Shown: positions 37,318 through 51,138, numbered from the stretch's first letter. The stretch: 64,000 nucleotides of DNA from Sycon ciliatum (GCF_964019385.1 NC_088643.1:80232999-80296998); one strand, 5' to 3'. The notes: generated by a model not told the origin, from the sequence alone. Program-made: numbers and translations.

Positions 37318-40300
37318 TTATATAACTCCCGGTGACCGCCAAGGATCATACAGAGATGCTGGAGATCCATAGGCCTCCACAGCCGCGGCACAGGTCATGT
37401 TCACTCTACAAACTGTGCAGCTTGAGATACTCGGTAGACTTCCAAAACAGAAATCATGCATGTGCACAGCACAACAAACTCACCTTGACACAACAAAAGC
37501 ACCACGATTTGTCTGGGACCAGTGGAAAGCGAAGCCCTTTGGCAACTGCTCAAGAAGAATCTGAGAGAAGTGAGGACCGTCTGTAAGATTCAAGACAACA
37601 CCAAAAGACAACAAATGCCATGCAGTTAAAAACAAGGTAGAAGGGGTCAGAGAAGTGAAAAGTTAATCAAGGTAGAAGTGAATGCAAAGGTCAGCAGGAT
37701 CAGGGCAAACCATCATTACACTCTGTAGGCAGGATCCACCATCTTACCGGGCCTGTTCTTGTCCTGCAGCACTAGCTTCTTGACACAGAAATGACCACTC
37801 TCATCTGCGCAGATATGCTCCTGAGACAATAAGCACAAAAAAGAGAACATTTATAAATAGCTGTCTCCTCACCACCTGTATTAATTAAAAGAGAGAACAT
37901 TTTAACTTCTGTCTCCTACACGGTGAAGAGCACGCACTGCACAATGTGTTAGTGCAGGGAGATGTGCAATACATAGTAACTGGCTGGAGAATTACAAACA
38001 GACACTTTCAAGTAGGGATGAAGTTGATACATGTACATGCTTATCATCACTATTGTGTGCTCCTTTTGCTTGCTTTCCCTGTCGAATATGTCCAGTAAAT
38101 AGTTTGCTCAAAAGCTTAACGATGCACTCATCCCCCCCCCCCCCCTCCTCCTATACTTTTTTTTACTAATTGACGAATACAACAGGATATGGGGCAGGTT
38201 CCACCAGCCCACTACCCCCCCCCCCCCCCCTCAATCCCCGGTTCTCACAAGCCTTACAGGCATTGGCTGATAACCTACCTCGTTGTACTCCTCCACGACA
38301 GCAGTTGCCATCGTGTCCAGAATGGGGCGGACGTCACCTGCACACACCACACCATGTGTATACACACACACGCAAAGACACAGTGAACTTAGGGGCCTAT
38401 TATATGTGCAACTCCAGCCCGGGCTGGAGCGAGCGAGCCAGCCCGCAGTGAGTTTATATGCGCTGAGCACACGCCAGCCCGTTGTGAGTATGCAGCGAAC
38501 ACACTACGACTGTAGTGTGCTGCCCCAGGCTGAAACGCAGGGCTGCAAGCCATACTCAGGTTATAAACCTAAAAACTTTTTTTCTCACACAATGTATTCT
38601 TCTGCTGATTTCTTTTCGCGCTGTGGCACATCATGCTTGGTGTGTTGTATCACCTCGTTTCTTTTTCCTGTTTTTCACTTTTTAGCTGTCCATATCAAAG
38701 TATTTTGCAAGTAGTTCCCCTTCCATTTTAATGTAAATCATGCATGTCGACAAATAAACAGTGCTCACTGCACGTCCTTCTTGTTGCTGTACAAAAAGCT
38801 TCATAGATTTTCAAGACAATATCGGGAATCCTCTTTATAACTTCCCTCAAAAGGTAAAAGTACCTATTTTGTAGTATGAACGCAGTGTCGACACCATAAT
38901 AATACAACTCTGGCCCGGGCTGGTCTGTTTATATGTGCTTTTTCTGGCTCGCCTAGCCGGGATCCCGCCTCGCCGGGCCAGCCCGCTTGTCATGTGAACG
39001 CACCACAGGTTTTGTGTGGATTTGTGTACAACCCCGAGATCCCGTTGCAGGCGGGCTGGCCCGCCTGTCGACCAGCCCGGGCTGGAGCTGCACATATAAT
39101 CACCCCCTAAGAAACACAAACAAACAAAACAACTCACCCGCAGCTACTTGCCTGGACTAGGAAACGTCTAAAAGGGTCTGCTGAAACAGTGATAACAAAA
39201 CTTTCTTCACAGCGTCCACAAAGAAGAAGATCTATTTTTTTTAAAAATATAAATGCTGCAGACATACCAATGATGTGATCTGTGGTTGCAAGAAGTAGCT
39301 GACTTTGAGGCTTATTCCGGGCCATCTCGACAGCGTTTGCAGCACAATGCTGCAGGAGAGATGCTGAAATCGTTGCTCGCAGTTCCTTGCACCTGAGTTC
39401 TGCTGGCTTTTTACTGTGAAGTTAAAGAATGGTAGAAGACATAGAGAATTAGTTAGTTAATCACACATACTTTTAAAAGCATGAACTACCACCACATGGC
39501 TGACACAAGACATACCCCCCCCCCCACACGCACACACACCACTAGTGCACTGCAAGCCCATACCACTCTGCCTTGTAACACCTTTAGAATATACCTGTGA
39601 AAACAAACAGGATTCTCTTTGAGAGGTGATAGTGCGTACTTCAAAGGACCAGTCAAAACAAACTGCCTGTCCATGTGCATCATTGCACACATACGTTCAC
39701 ACCTTTCCACCTTCATTCTTTTCAATAGGTCATCATTGTGCATGCCCGTAAACTTAAAAAATTGCTTCATACCTGTTGGGATTTCCATCACCGTGGCGCA
39801 ACAGCTCGGTCATAGTTGGATGGCACTGGCTTCTGCCACGGGACTCGAGCAAGTAGTGAAGTACCTTGCGACCAAAGCGATCACCTGCGAGGTCCTCTAG
39901 CCCCTCTGCAATTTCCTGAAACACGTCAAACAAAAAATAGTAGCAAGGCACATGAGTAGGACTGAGGCGGTTTTACACAAAGAAGTTCACTCAACAGAGC
40001 ACCAGACGTCGGCGACTTACCCCTCTGCATGAACCATATAACATCATAGAGGTTACATGAATGACATCAGTGTATTTCCATTGCATTGAGTGGCAAATCA
40101 GGTTTAGTGATGCCACTCCATACAAAACACCTCAACTAACGACGAGATCATATTAACCTCTATTGGGGATGGGAACACAAAAGATTAAGCCAGTCACTGA
40201 GAAATGCACACGCATCTGTCAGTTCGTATCAATAGACTACCCAGAAGTGTTCTTTGCATAATAGCAAGTAGCTTACCGAGATCAGAGCCTTGGACACCAA

Positions 40301-42909
40301 GGTAGTGTCATCGACAGTGTCAAACAGAGCCAGCATTACTCCATGACCATACTCTTCCTGCAGACACGATAGATATACAGAATACCAGCAAATACCAACA
40401 TGTCACACACAATGGGATTACCAACAGCCTGTGGACCAGTATGATGAAGTAGGAGAACTGATGCTGGCAAGTGTTGGGGCAGGATATGGCAAGGCTTGCT
40501 TGTGTGTAAAGCTATAAACCAGGATGCACAAGCAAGGGCCATCACTTCATTCTATCTGAACCTGCTGCTGTGACCAAATATCGGAAGAAAAAGAAGTGTG
40601 CATTCAGCTTGTCACGAAGTGTCCGTGCTAAACCAGTACATACCATAGAGATCTTCTTCACAAAGGACTTGAATGTCTTCACTATGACTTTTCTGTCCTG
40701 CACATACAGCAAATGAAGTAAAGAAAACACATATATTGTACAATGAATTGATGCAATACTTCACTCCCTGAGGATGGGGCATGCCCGAAAAATTGGTGAA
40801 ACTAGAGTACTGTTTACAGCAAAGAGACCATGTGTGAGTATTAGGACTGATTACAGTAATGTGTAAATGGCTGTAATGGAGTTTGCGAATCCTTAGAACA
40901 AAGAAATGATGCAGTAGGATGTTGCCTGAGGGTTCATCTAGCGTCATGAAACTCAATATACATGTATATCATGCCCCCCCCCCCCCCTCGTTGTATAGAG
41001 TGAGATGAGACAGAGTGCCTAGAAGGGAGAAGTCTCTATTTTGGCTTACAAAATCTACCAAAATAAAATCATTCGAAATAATTGGCGGAGACGGAGGGCA
41101 GAAAGCACAGTCATGCCACCAACAAAATTCAGACAGATGGCAGTGAAGATTGAAATCAATATGTATTGCAGATTTCGTTCTACCAGCTGGAATGGTGGGT
41201 GAGACGAGAAAACACTTCCATGTATTGTTTTGAACAAAAACAACAAGAACAATCGGCAATCCCGGACAGCACATCCAAAGTACGAATGGATATGATGAAT
41301 TCATAGACTCAACTCGCAGTATACTGGGTGATACAGTATAGCAACTAACCTTTGCAGTTCCATGCCATAGGCAGTGCATGGTGACTTGGGCACCTTCCTT
41401 GGTGTGAACAATATGAACCAGTGACTCTCGCACTGCCTCAATCATCTCCTGCACACAAACGGGGGAAGACACAAAGGTTCCACTCACCATTCTCCAGAGA
41501 CATTTGTATTCGCTGACAGTTGGATGGTAAAAATACACTACACTTTCTGAATTATGATATGCATAAGTGAATTCACAGCATGTTTTGTCCTGGAGCTGCA
41601 TGACGAAAACACGCAGGAACCAAGCATGACGTGCCAAGCAATGCTACACGTAAAAAGAAAACCAAAGACGTACCGTTCTCATCTCACCAGTGGCGTACGT
41701 GAAGAAGTCAAGCAATGCTTTGTGCACAAGGCTGTGTTGCATTGGCTGTCTGTAACACACACCAAGCAGAGACAGGAGCAAACAAATATTGAGCTACTAC
41801 GAATAGCGCTCGGGCAAAGCGGGGTGGCAGTCACGACAAGATCTACCACAACCAAGCTAGTTCAGTATCTCCTCCAGTCTACATACATGTACAATGTCAT
41901 ACTTCTACATGCAATGTGGCCAGCGAGATTTTCATCACAAAGGGAGGTGAACTAGAAGAGGTCTCTCTGTCTTGGCATCATTGAAGAAGAGAAAACCTGT
42001 AAGTCTGGATTGGACTGGACAGCATTGGTCACCACACTTACTTCTCAGCAAGAGGCACAAGCGAGTCCTTCAAATGCTGCACAATTGACTGGCGCTTGCT
42101 TGGGTCTTCCTCAAGAACCTTGGACAATGGCCGAGTCTCCGCTCCCTGCAACAGCAACACCCATAAGCTAGTGATTCAAACAATCTGCACACTGAGCAGG
42201 TCAACACAATTACTCTACCAGTGTGTGCACGCACACAGGCAAAAGAGAGCAGATGGCGAAGTAATGAGCGAAGATAGGTCAAGCATGGTAAACAGTATCA
42301 GATTATTCTATAGCACAGTAGAATATGGTTCACCCACCCACCCACCCACCCACACACACACAAGTAGCAACAGACCAAGTTAGACCTCAGCTAAACTGAC
42401 CTTTGTGAGCGAGTACTGAGGGCCATAAAACTCGCTGACAAGAGCCGCTCGCTCCGCAGCATTGGAATGCATAACGTATGCAGTTTCCAGCACACTTGCA
42501 GCTTCCTGCTCAAGGCAAAGCGGTAGAAAATAAAACATTTAGGGATGGGGAAAGTTCCGAAAAGCCATGGAAAGTTGCTGCAACAGACAGGGCAAGTATG
42601 ATATCGGAGCAGATATAACAGGAAAAATCAAATGATCCGGCGACTCATGTACATACGTAGACAAGAATTTAAACCCCCGTCATCAACGAAATTGCCTCCA
42701 ATTGGCCCACCGGGCTCTCGTCGTGTATAGCTTGCGGTACATAGCCTCAGCACAAATGACCAAAACAAAGCACTACACTGTGCAGAATAGCAATGGAAGA
42801 CGCACAACACACCTTGCTCTTTATCAAGTGGCGTGTGTATCCAAAGAAGCTCTTGACGATAGCACTGCATTGCTGTCTTGTTCTGTCAATTCATACAATA
42901 CACATACAC

Positions 42910-42983
<74 letters not shown>

Positions 42984-45900
42984 ACACACATACGCACGCA
43001 CACCCACATCAGTCACCAGTAGCAGCACACACGCGCACACAGACACATCGACATACAGAATCATCAGTCATCAGCACAGTAAACAATACGTATCCACAAA
43101 TCAAGCCCGACCTCGCACCACCTCAGGCGCATCAAACACGCTTCAATGAAATCACACCAAGCAGTTAACATACCAAGACGTAACAAGCAGAGTAGGTTGG
43201 TCCAAGGCACTTACCCATATTTGAAAATCCTCTTGACAGCAAACTTAGCATACTTAGATTGCACAAGTTTAACCCAGTGACCTGGAGGCAGCATGGAAAA
43301 AACATGTACACATGATGGACACGCGGAACAGGTACAAGAGTAGCCAGAGAAATATTAGTACACCCGGACATGTCCCATCTTGAGCTCCTGTGCCCATTAC
43401 ATCATTCCATTATTGATATCAACAGTTGAAGATCGGCTCTCGCCCACTCTATGCAGTACAGCATGTAACATAATTTTGATCTCCAATGGTTTAAAACTCG
43501 GGTATTGAGCCAATAATAAAAGTAGAAAGGAAAAGGACATATGGAAACGAGTTAAGAGTAACTCTCCACCACTGTAACTAGATACTATTATACAGTCAGA
43601 AAGTGCAACAACTAGGCACAAAACTGACAGAGTGCTGAGACATTCGACGTCCTGACACCTAGCTCCAAGTTCATCAACACATCTCCGGTGTTGCACTTTC
43701 TGACTGTGTAATAGTATCTAGTTACAGTGGTGGAGAGTTACTCTTAACTCGTTTCCATATGTCCTTTTCCTTTCTCCAATGGTTTAAATCATATTAAATG
43801 CTTTACTGCGATCGCTATCGTGATAAAGAGCATAACTGCCCGCTTTAACCCTTTACTGTCCGTACATACAAGCATCGATCCAATGGGATCGATGGGGTAG
43901 GCATTTTGAAATTATCGTAACTTGCTCAAATCTAGGTCGTTTGGAGAGGTCGAAATATGTAGGTCGAAGAGAAAAGTCTCAGCTGTCGCCTCGAACAATT
44001 CCCGAAGCGATACGAAGAGCGGTTGTTGAGTTATCGCACTCGTAATTCTGGTCCCGGGAAATGTGCGTTCAGAGCGCGACGCGCCTGTCGACGGCTGGGA
44101 TTTTCCCTGTTTACGTCACCTGTTGGCAAGGCTACACCGATTCAAATTCAAAAGTAGGTTCCCGGGAGTCTCAACGAAAATATTTGAGCTCGATACGAGC
44201 AACAGGGGTGACATGGTGGATTGAGATCGATCTCGAGCGTGAGCTCAGCGCTTTTGCGCGTTCCCTGGCTTGCAGCGCTGGACCAGTGCATCCTGTGGCG
44301 CCGAGTGCGGGCTCAATGCGTTCGTCTCGTCAAGACCTTTCCAGGATGCCTAAGATCGTGGAAGTCGTCAAATTCAAACCAAAGTTACGTCTAATTTTAG
44401 TTTCAGATTTTGTGGTTGCGTGGGCTTGTATACATTTTAATCGGACAGTAAAGGGTTAATGCATAGAAGGGATAACAAGATAAGCCATAACGGGGAGCAA
44501 AAACTCACCATTGAGCTCTTTGAAGACAACGTCCCTCTCGTCCTTGCTTCCAAACTTCAGATAGCTTTCGACAACTCGAGCTGTGTCATGCTTCATAATC
44601 AACTGGTACAGACAGAGCACAGGAGAAAGCCAGAGCTACGGTTCTATGGCCTTCCGTAACGCAGAATCTCACCTATTCTGATGACATTAGCATCTGAACA
44701 GAGCAGCGTTGATCATGGGACACATAGCTGCTAGCACGGAACCAGTTGAGTATTCATACGCATACACCTGAGCAACATCTACACAGTGTACATAGTATGC
44801 AATACTGCCAGAAAGAAATTTAAACCAAACACGTCTCACCTTCAACATATTTCCTTTCAAGAGCTGGCCAAGCTCGGCCAAGATACGGGGCCGAGTCTCG
44901 TCAGTCAAGTCGTGTCTAAACAGACAAAAAAGCCCAATAACACGAACTCTTAGTCAATGCTGTCCATCCATTAATAACGAGGCCTGTGCTCGGGTCGACA
45001 ACCTAGCTCTACTGAAATGTAATTCGTCTGGCAACGAGGCCAGCATGCATACAAGACACTTGAACGAGCTATCGCAAACGATGGTATGTTACAACCTCAG
45101 ACAACGGGACTGGATCGGCCCAGGGCTCCCGGGCATGTACCCAGAGCATACCGAAATACATACATACAGACAGACAAACAGACACACACATTGCATTTAA
45201 TTCGATACTTCAAAGTATTCATTTAAAGCATTGTACAATCAATTGGTCACCTACCGTCGAAGTTTCTCCCAAAGCTTGATAGCAGAGGTCCGCAGGTCAG
45301 AGTGGTCCTTGTCTGACCTTCTTACATCACGGCGCTCCTTCCTACTGAGTTCATGCATTTTCTTCGCTGGCTCTACACCAACAGCAACAGCAGCAAGAGA
45401 AGCAACATAGGACAACCATACTCATGGCAACATAATACTTCAAGTCTGTGATTGTATACTGTGCTCCATTTATAGAATTGAACGGTGAAATGAAAAAACC
45501 AAAGTCAACTGTTTGTAGCGGAGCAACCATTTGGGAGTGTGTGTGTGTGTGTGGGGGGGGGGGGGGGGTCCCTTCTTATATCCTCAACTAATTTTATTCG
45601 CTATGGTTTACGCATGTGCAAGATACAGTCTGCCAAAACTCCAGTGTACGGGCAGCCATGCATGGCTGCACCTATGTGCAATGGCAATACTTCAGCTATT
45701 GCACCTCATGTGACTGTTACATACACATGTACTTGATCCCTTGTGCATAAATGGCATTCGAAGTCAATCGGCACAGTCAGCTTACATAAAATAAAATCAA
45801 GCAATTGAGCTACACCTGTAACTTACTTGTACACATCACAAGAAAAAAGGCATAACAAGATACTCAACCAACTACACTGTACTCACCTGCTGGTACGGCT

Positions 45901-48156
45901 GCTGCCTTGCTAGCTGCCTTGTCATCCTTCAAAGGTTTCTTTCCAGCCGCTATCAGCCAACACAGGAGAGGCATGCATGCAAACCACCGACTATTACACG
46001 GGCTCAGTGTGAGGCTGAATTCCGGTCCGTCAAAGCGAAAATACGCAATCAAGAATCTGCAAACACAGTACTCTGAAAGAGAAGCAGATCCAAGGATGTA
46101 CTGGCTTACCTGATTTGCTGGAATCCTTCTTTGCCGGAGATTTTGTGTGCTTACTAGGCTTCTTTCCTGCAAACAAGTATACCAGGGCAGACCAGGACGG
46201 CAGCAAAAGAACACCATGTGTAAGCCGTGTACACCACTTCCAGATCAACAGCACCAGTAATGTTAAGCTTATGCACATAGATATATGTCTCAATGTTCAC
46301 ATGAAGAATTGTGGATATAAAAGTTCTGTCATCTTGCAAACCCATCTCTCACCATCACCTTGTGATGTCTGGCGTATGTAGACCGCCATTTTACACACTA
46401 TAGGGAGAAAGAGAGAGGGCTGCACGTGGAGTCTTAAACCACTAACTACCAGTAGTGGATATAAAAGGGCATCGCAAGTTCGCAACACGCATTTTTCAAC
46501 TTCCAAGAAATTGCAGCTCAAATTCTGTGCCACTACATGTACTTTGGAATACTTTTCAGCGAATGTTCCCAACTTTCCGTTTTAACACGCCGAGATGCGG
46601 TTTGTCTCTGATGAGTCTTCTACATCTTCTTTTTGTTGTCTAAAGCCCTTCAATTGCTTACCTGATTTGGAAAAATCTTTCTTCCCTGCGGATTTGCGTG
46701 GACTCTTGCTGGCATCCTTCTTGCCGCCATCCTTCTTGCCAGAAGCTTTGGAGTGCTTCTTCCCTGGAAACGCAGAACGGGAAAGTCAAGGTGATAGCAG
46801 GCAACCATCATAACCATGACAGCAGGAAGCCACCGCAACAGTTTACAAGCTCAAAGACTAAACTACTTCGAAGTACGTACATGCACTTCGAAGTAATCCC
46901 TCTGTACACAGCAGAAAGTCCTGGATATTAACACTACAAGTCTCCAACATGTGGTGACGTTCCAAACCTCGATCGATACAGCAACAAGTGCACGTAAAAT
47001 AACATGCCTTCTGATTCTCAAATAGAGTTCACATAGGATACAACAGCACTCTTTAGGGAGGCAAAAAAGTCACTGCACCTTTATTCAATCTCACAGCAAA
47101 CCCAACCTTTGGAAGGGACTTGCTATTAGACTTGGGACCAAAGTTAGTTAGCCACAAAAACTCAATCTAAAACTTATACCATGCACTAAGGCAGTCCACA
47201 CCCCTCTAGAAGAGCGCAGTGGGAGTTTCGTATCACCCTTTTCTTCATGGGCTCACACAGGGAATAGAGTGAAATGTGCAATGCAGAAACTACATATGGG
47301 CACAGAAATCACGTGACGGAAGTATCACAGTACAAGTGTGAAAAAGTAGAATGTGTCAAAACAGCATGAAGGTGTCTACTGTCTCGCATGTTCACTTTCA
47401 TCGCCATCCTGTTTTGACCCGATGTGCTGTTCACACTAGTAGAGTGATGTAAACACCTTTAAGCTGTTTGGATGCCGTATACTTTGCACACTCCTAGAGT
47501 GATGTTGTACTGCCGTGAATTCTTTCCCTATATACTGCATAGAGTGTGTGATATTCGGCATGTGTTGATCGCAAACAGTATACTACGGCCTGGCATCACA
47601 CCCAGGTCTTTTACTTCTCTAGTACAGAGGAGCGAAGGAAAACATACATTTGGTTCATTAACTATCGCTACATTCTTCTAGACTTGTGTGGACTGTAGCA
47701 GTACATGCACTACAATATAAATTGCACATACATGTGCTTCAAATTTGTTCTAGATTCACAATCTACCACTATGCAAGGTCATCAAATATGATCTCCGCTG
47801 TATCAAACATTGATACGCAATTGCATTATATATCAGGCCACTACACACACCGGTGAGAATTTTTAAGGCGAACGACGTTGGATCTACATACACACAGTCA
47901 TACTATCACAGTGGACTTTCTCTTAGTAACTTAGTCTTAGGAGTAACAAAATAATGAAAATATCCTTGATGATACTCATCGATCTGCATTATTCGCTCCA
48001 GCAATTCTAAATACGTACACCAGCCACAACGCGATGTGTGCCAAATTAGTTCTACATACATATGAGGCGAAGTAGAAGACACTGCCCACATGGCAATACA
48101 TGTACAATCATTGCCAGTATAACAATACCTTGCTTTGAAGCTCCTGGTTTCGCCAT
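37318..48156 (-). CDS. PUM3: Pumilio homologue 3 (PUM3/Puf6-type nucleolar RNA-binding protein)
   Basis: Nucleolar Puf-fold protein that binds structured RNA/DNA and supports ribosome biogenesis. Exons (high to low): 48156-48129, 46763-46662, 46166-46110, 45949-45887, 45372-45255, 44915-44840, 44602-44509, 43281-43215, 42882-42813, 42505-42401, 42145-42042, 41749-41674, 41448-41350, 40697-40644, 40357-40277, 39915-39773, 39413-39268, 38337-38279, 37820-37748, 37580-37484, 37438-37318. All are GT-AG and in phase; 610 aa against 648 in human. Residues 1-85 are Lys/Ser-rich, spread over short exons that all start and end in phase 1. Puf-like repeats follow, with KLWEKLRR, HDTARVVESYLKFG, QHSLVHKALLDFFTYA, MHCLWHGTAK, YGHGVMLALFD and FGRKVLHYLLESR in the family order. 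The last exon is the least certain, as similarity fades after VVSS. Confidence 0.94.
38392..39107. mobile_element. MITE, GGGGCCTATTATATGTGCA ends, TA target
   Basis: The left terminus GGGGCCTATTATATGTGCA then CTCCAGCCCGGGCTGG recurs inverted at 39070-39107. TA flanks both ends (38390-38391, 39108-39109). Extra copies of the GCCCGGGCTGG block lie internally (38910-39000). 716 bp, non-coding, in a PUM3 intron. Confidence 0.85.
40973..41280. mobile_element. Diverged relative of the 12663-12911 MITE
   Basis: After a poly(C) run (40975-40987), the interval to about 41270 matches the right half of the 12.7-kb MITE in order: a CAATAT...TTCGTT block, GGTGGG, a long A-rich TGTTTTGAACAA part and AATCGGCAATCCCGGAC near the end. 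Internal bases differ at many sites. In a PUM3 intron. Confidence 0.5.
42899..42980. repeat. (CA)n microsatellite
   Basis: CA tract of about 80 bp in a PUM3 intron, 16 bp upstream (minus) of the exon ending at 42882. Confidence 0.95.
43524..43775. repeat. Long foldback: 87-bp inverted arms, 78-bp loop
   Basis: The arm at 43524-43610 (starting AGAAAGGAAAAGGACATATG) returns inverted at 43689-43775 with only one or two differences. The direct repeat TCTCCAATGGTTTAAA lies at 43480-43495 and overlaps the right end (43773-43788). In a PUM3 intron, so it would be transcribed as a long hairpin in the pre-mRNA. Confidence 0.93.
43849..44455. mobile_element. piggyBac-like MITE with TTAA target site
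   Basis: Starts CCCTTTACTGTCCG and ends CGGACAGTAAAGGG, flanked by TTAA on both sides (43845-43848, 44456-44459). CCC...GGG ends with TTAA duplication are diagnostic of piggyBac. 607 bp, no transposase. Subterminal TACATACAAGC/GCTTGTATACA also pair. In a PUM3 intron, 54 bp from the exon that starts at 44509. Confidence 0.88.
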
Positions 48157-48916
48157 GATAAACACAACTTGGGACACCAGTCCCCTGTTCAATTAATACT
48201 CGCTGTTGGCACACTTTCTCGTCTTCGTCTCCGACTACTACGCCAAATCAGGATAACGGATGACTGGGAGATCGTACTCCTGACCTTGACTAGAATAAAA
48301 CTGAACAAGCAAACGGATCTCGTCTTCTCAGCTCCATGAACAGAGAGTGTGGCTAGCTTTTCTTCCGGCAAAATTATTTTGTTGAAAATCCGATGATGAC
48401 AACAGAACGCGCAGTCGCTAACCCGAAAAAGTACGCCATTTTCTCCATGGCAACTCCATATCCAGTAGCTTTGGAGACCAGCCTGCACACGTAGATCGGG
48501 TCTACGTGTAGATCAGGGAGTTCAGAGTGCTTGCTTGAAAGTGCAACGTCACAGCATAGCAACAATTTCAAAAATTCAAAAACTGGATCCAGTTTTTGTA
48601 TGGATCCAAGCACATTTCAAGCGGTCTTACCCACAGCATGGTGATGTAGCCAGTGAAACTGACTGATTTGGCTACTGGGGCCCGGGGGCGAGGTTACAAC
48701 TGGTGACTTATGTTCACACCTGCATGCGACATGAGTGGGTTGCTATGCACCCACATACTTAGGCAAAGTCACACCTTAGTGGATCCAAAAATAGAAATCT
48801 GATGTCAACTTACTACTCCCTGGCCGTTTTGACGTCATCACTTTCAAGCCCTATGGTTTTCAACAGGGAGTCGTCAACTCCCTGGTTTTCAACTTTTCAT
48901 AATTTTATAGATCTAC

Positions 48917-49070
48917 TTAGTCCATCGGCCAAATCTCAGAAAGGGCCTCTTTCGGCGAAGGTGATGCACTAAAGCTCCAACTAAACGCCCTTTGGCACAC
49001 TAGCTCATGAGACCCCATAGAATACGAATCCGATTGTTGGACGTTGCCAATCCAGTCCAGGATAGTCGAA
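48917..49070 (+). repeat. Dispersed repeat, inverted relative at 51865-52008
   Basis: TTAGTCCATCGGCCAA, GTGATGCACT, CCAACTAAACGC and GTTGGACGT...CAGTCCAGG occur in the same order, diverged, on the opposite strand at 51865-52008. Family unknown. The rest of 48157-49588 has no gene I recognise; it should contain the PUM3 promoter. Confidence 0.7.
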
Positions 49071-50616
49071 CTGGGTCGAATACCTTCTTCCGATTTTCGT
49101 AATTTCGTCCACCATTACATCTTTCTCATCGACTTTTTCCGCTTGGCCAATGTTCTTGAGCCGCTGAGCAGAATCTACGCACACTCGAACACTTGAAATG
49201 CCTGCATGTTGACGGTTCGCAAGATTCTAGCGAGCTTGGTGGAAATCTATTATTTATTTTGACATTTTTGGGGGAATCTGAATTAGAACGGTAGAAGCTC
49301 ATTCGGAGAAGACGGCGTGTCGCCGCTGTCGGATTGTCGCTAATGTGTTTCAGACGTATTTGCTTGAACGTGCTATTGAGGATGGACAGAAGATGAAGTG
49401 ACGGCTTTCTTGAACACGGACGTTGTGTCTACATTGTAGCTGAAACATCTCATCTGGCGTCTAGAACGCAATTATTATGAGTTGTGAGTGCCAGCTGAGC
49501 TGAACACAAGCTGGACACCATTCGTCAGCTGGGAATTTGCATCGAAGCTCTTGATAGCCACGATAAGCATAATTATACTGAGGTAACCTTGTTTGACTCA
49601 ATACGCATGCAGGTGATACCACTAGTGGCACTACAATGTAACTGGTGCAAAATTGATGCAACAGCGAATATGTACTTCGTACAATCACGAACAATTGTAA
49701 GGCAAGTGTTCATGCCTGTCATAGAAGAATTTCAGCCCGGAAGTCTTGTTGTCATGGTCATAAATAATACAGGACTTGAGTTGGCTCTGGACATAAACAC
49801 ACTAACGTGTGTATGTGACTTGTGGTGAATACGGTCATTATTGCGAGAAAAATATTTAGCCACTGTATGTTAACTGATGCCGCACTACACGCAATATTTC
49901 ATGTACATGTTTGTGAGACTCAATTGCATCCACAAGGCCGTAGATGCATGTAAGCACACAATGCTGTACAGTATAAGTAGTAGTCAACATGTGGTGCCTT
50001 CCTGCTGCACATGCACATGCGGCAAGTTGGCAACGACACATGACCTATCTGCACCGCACAGCGTGAGCTTAGAAAGGAATATTGCACACATAGTGCTATT
50101 TGTGTTCCGATATCGTTAAGCCGGTATACATGTACTAGTATCCTTATACATGTACCTGGTCACTCGATAGGCGATGCCGACTGTACTAATCTTATCCATA
50201 TTACCCGATAGGCTATAGCACACTGCGTCATATCACTATGCAACAAAACAAGAGCTTTGGAGCGAATATACACTGAAGCAAAGTAGGTTTCAACGGTACA
50301 GCACTAGTCACGATGAGGGGAGTTACGAAGATGGTTAGGCCGTGACACATAGATGATGATTGTTAATGATTCATGCACGGTGGAAAATTACCACCAATGG
50401 CGATGATATTGCTTTCACAACAATGACATCAGTAGGAGCAGTGACACAACCTTACTGCTCCAAGTAGGATTTACAAGCGAGTGAAGGGAGAGCAGACTGG
50501 TCTAATAGCAGACCAGGTCTAAGCAAAAAAGTAATCGGCATCAGAGGTGAGCTTGCACATCAGAAAACAGACGATGATCACCAAACACAGAGAAGTTGGC
50601 TATGTGTATGTTTGTG

Positions 50617-51138
50617 TCACTGTGTGTGCATGTGTGTTTGTGTGTATGCGCGCACATCTGTGTGTGAGAGAGAGGCAGACAGACAGATAGCATAATGGTG
50701 GGAGGGATCAAGGTCTGACCTCAGAGTTAAATGCTGACGGTGTGGAATAGCAACAGTGCGAAATCGGGCAGGGTGGTTAATGGCCCACACTGGAGCCGAG
50801 TAGGAGCGCCAGAGGTTGAGGGCTAGCACAGGAGTAGCAGCAGCTCCAGCCTAGGAAGATCAGCTTCTGGATGAAAATCTCCCGGACACAGCAGGTACCA
50901 AGCTTCACTAGCAGATTGCCGGCAGGGGTGCACAGCGAGCACCCGTACATCCCTCAAGCCACCAGAGCCGCAGTACTTGGACACGATCCAGGTGCTTATC
51001 CGCCAACAATGCTGAGAAGGCACTGGAGCCATACAGGAACATATGATCGAGCATGACCACAGACTTGAAATACAGGGTCCGGCGTTGAATACTGAGACAG
51101 CGACGTCTCCTCCACAGAACACCACTCAGCCCCACCAT
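50617..51138 (-). pseudogene. Possible C-terminal fragment of a non-LTR reverse transcriptase
   Basis: Overlapping minus-strand frames give a segment with L-Y-F-x2-V-V-x-L-D-H-M-F-L-Y-G-S and a following basic/Leu helix. That is the kind of sequence between the reverse transcriptase thumb and C-terminus of LINE elements, where S/L-L-Y-G-x-E/S is common. Frames change, so it is broken. Evidence is thin; it could be chance. Confidence 0.25.

Noticed and set aside
46595-46660. CTGATGAG at 46609 as another hammerhead
   Set aside because: No GAAA-type partner, stem II or stem I complement follows.
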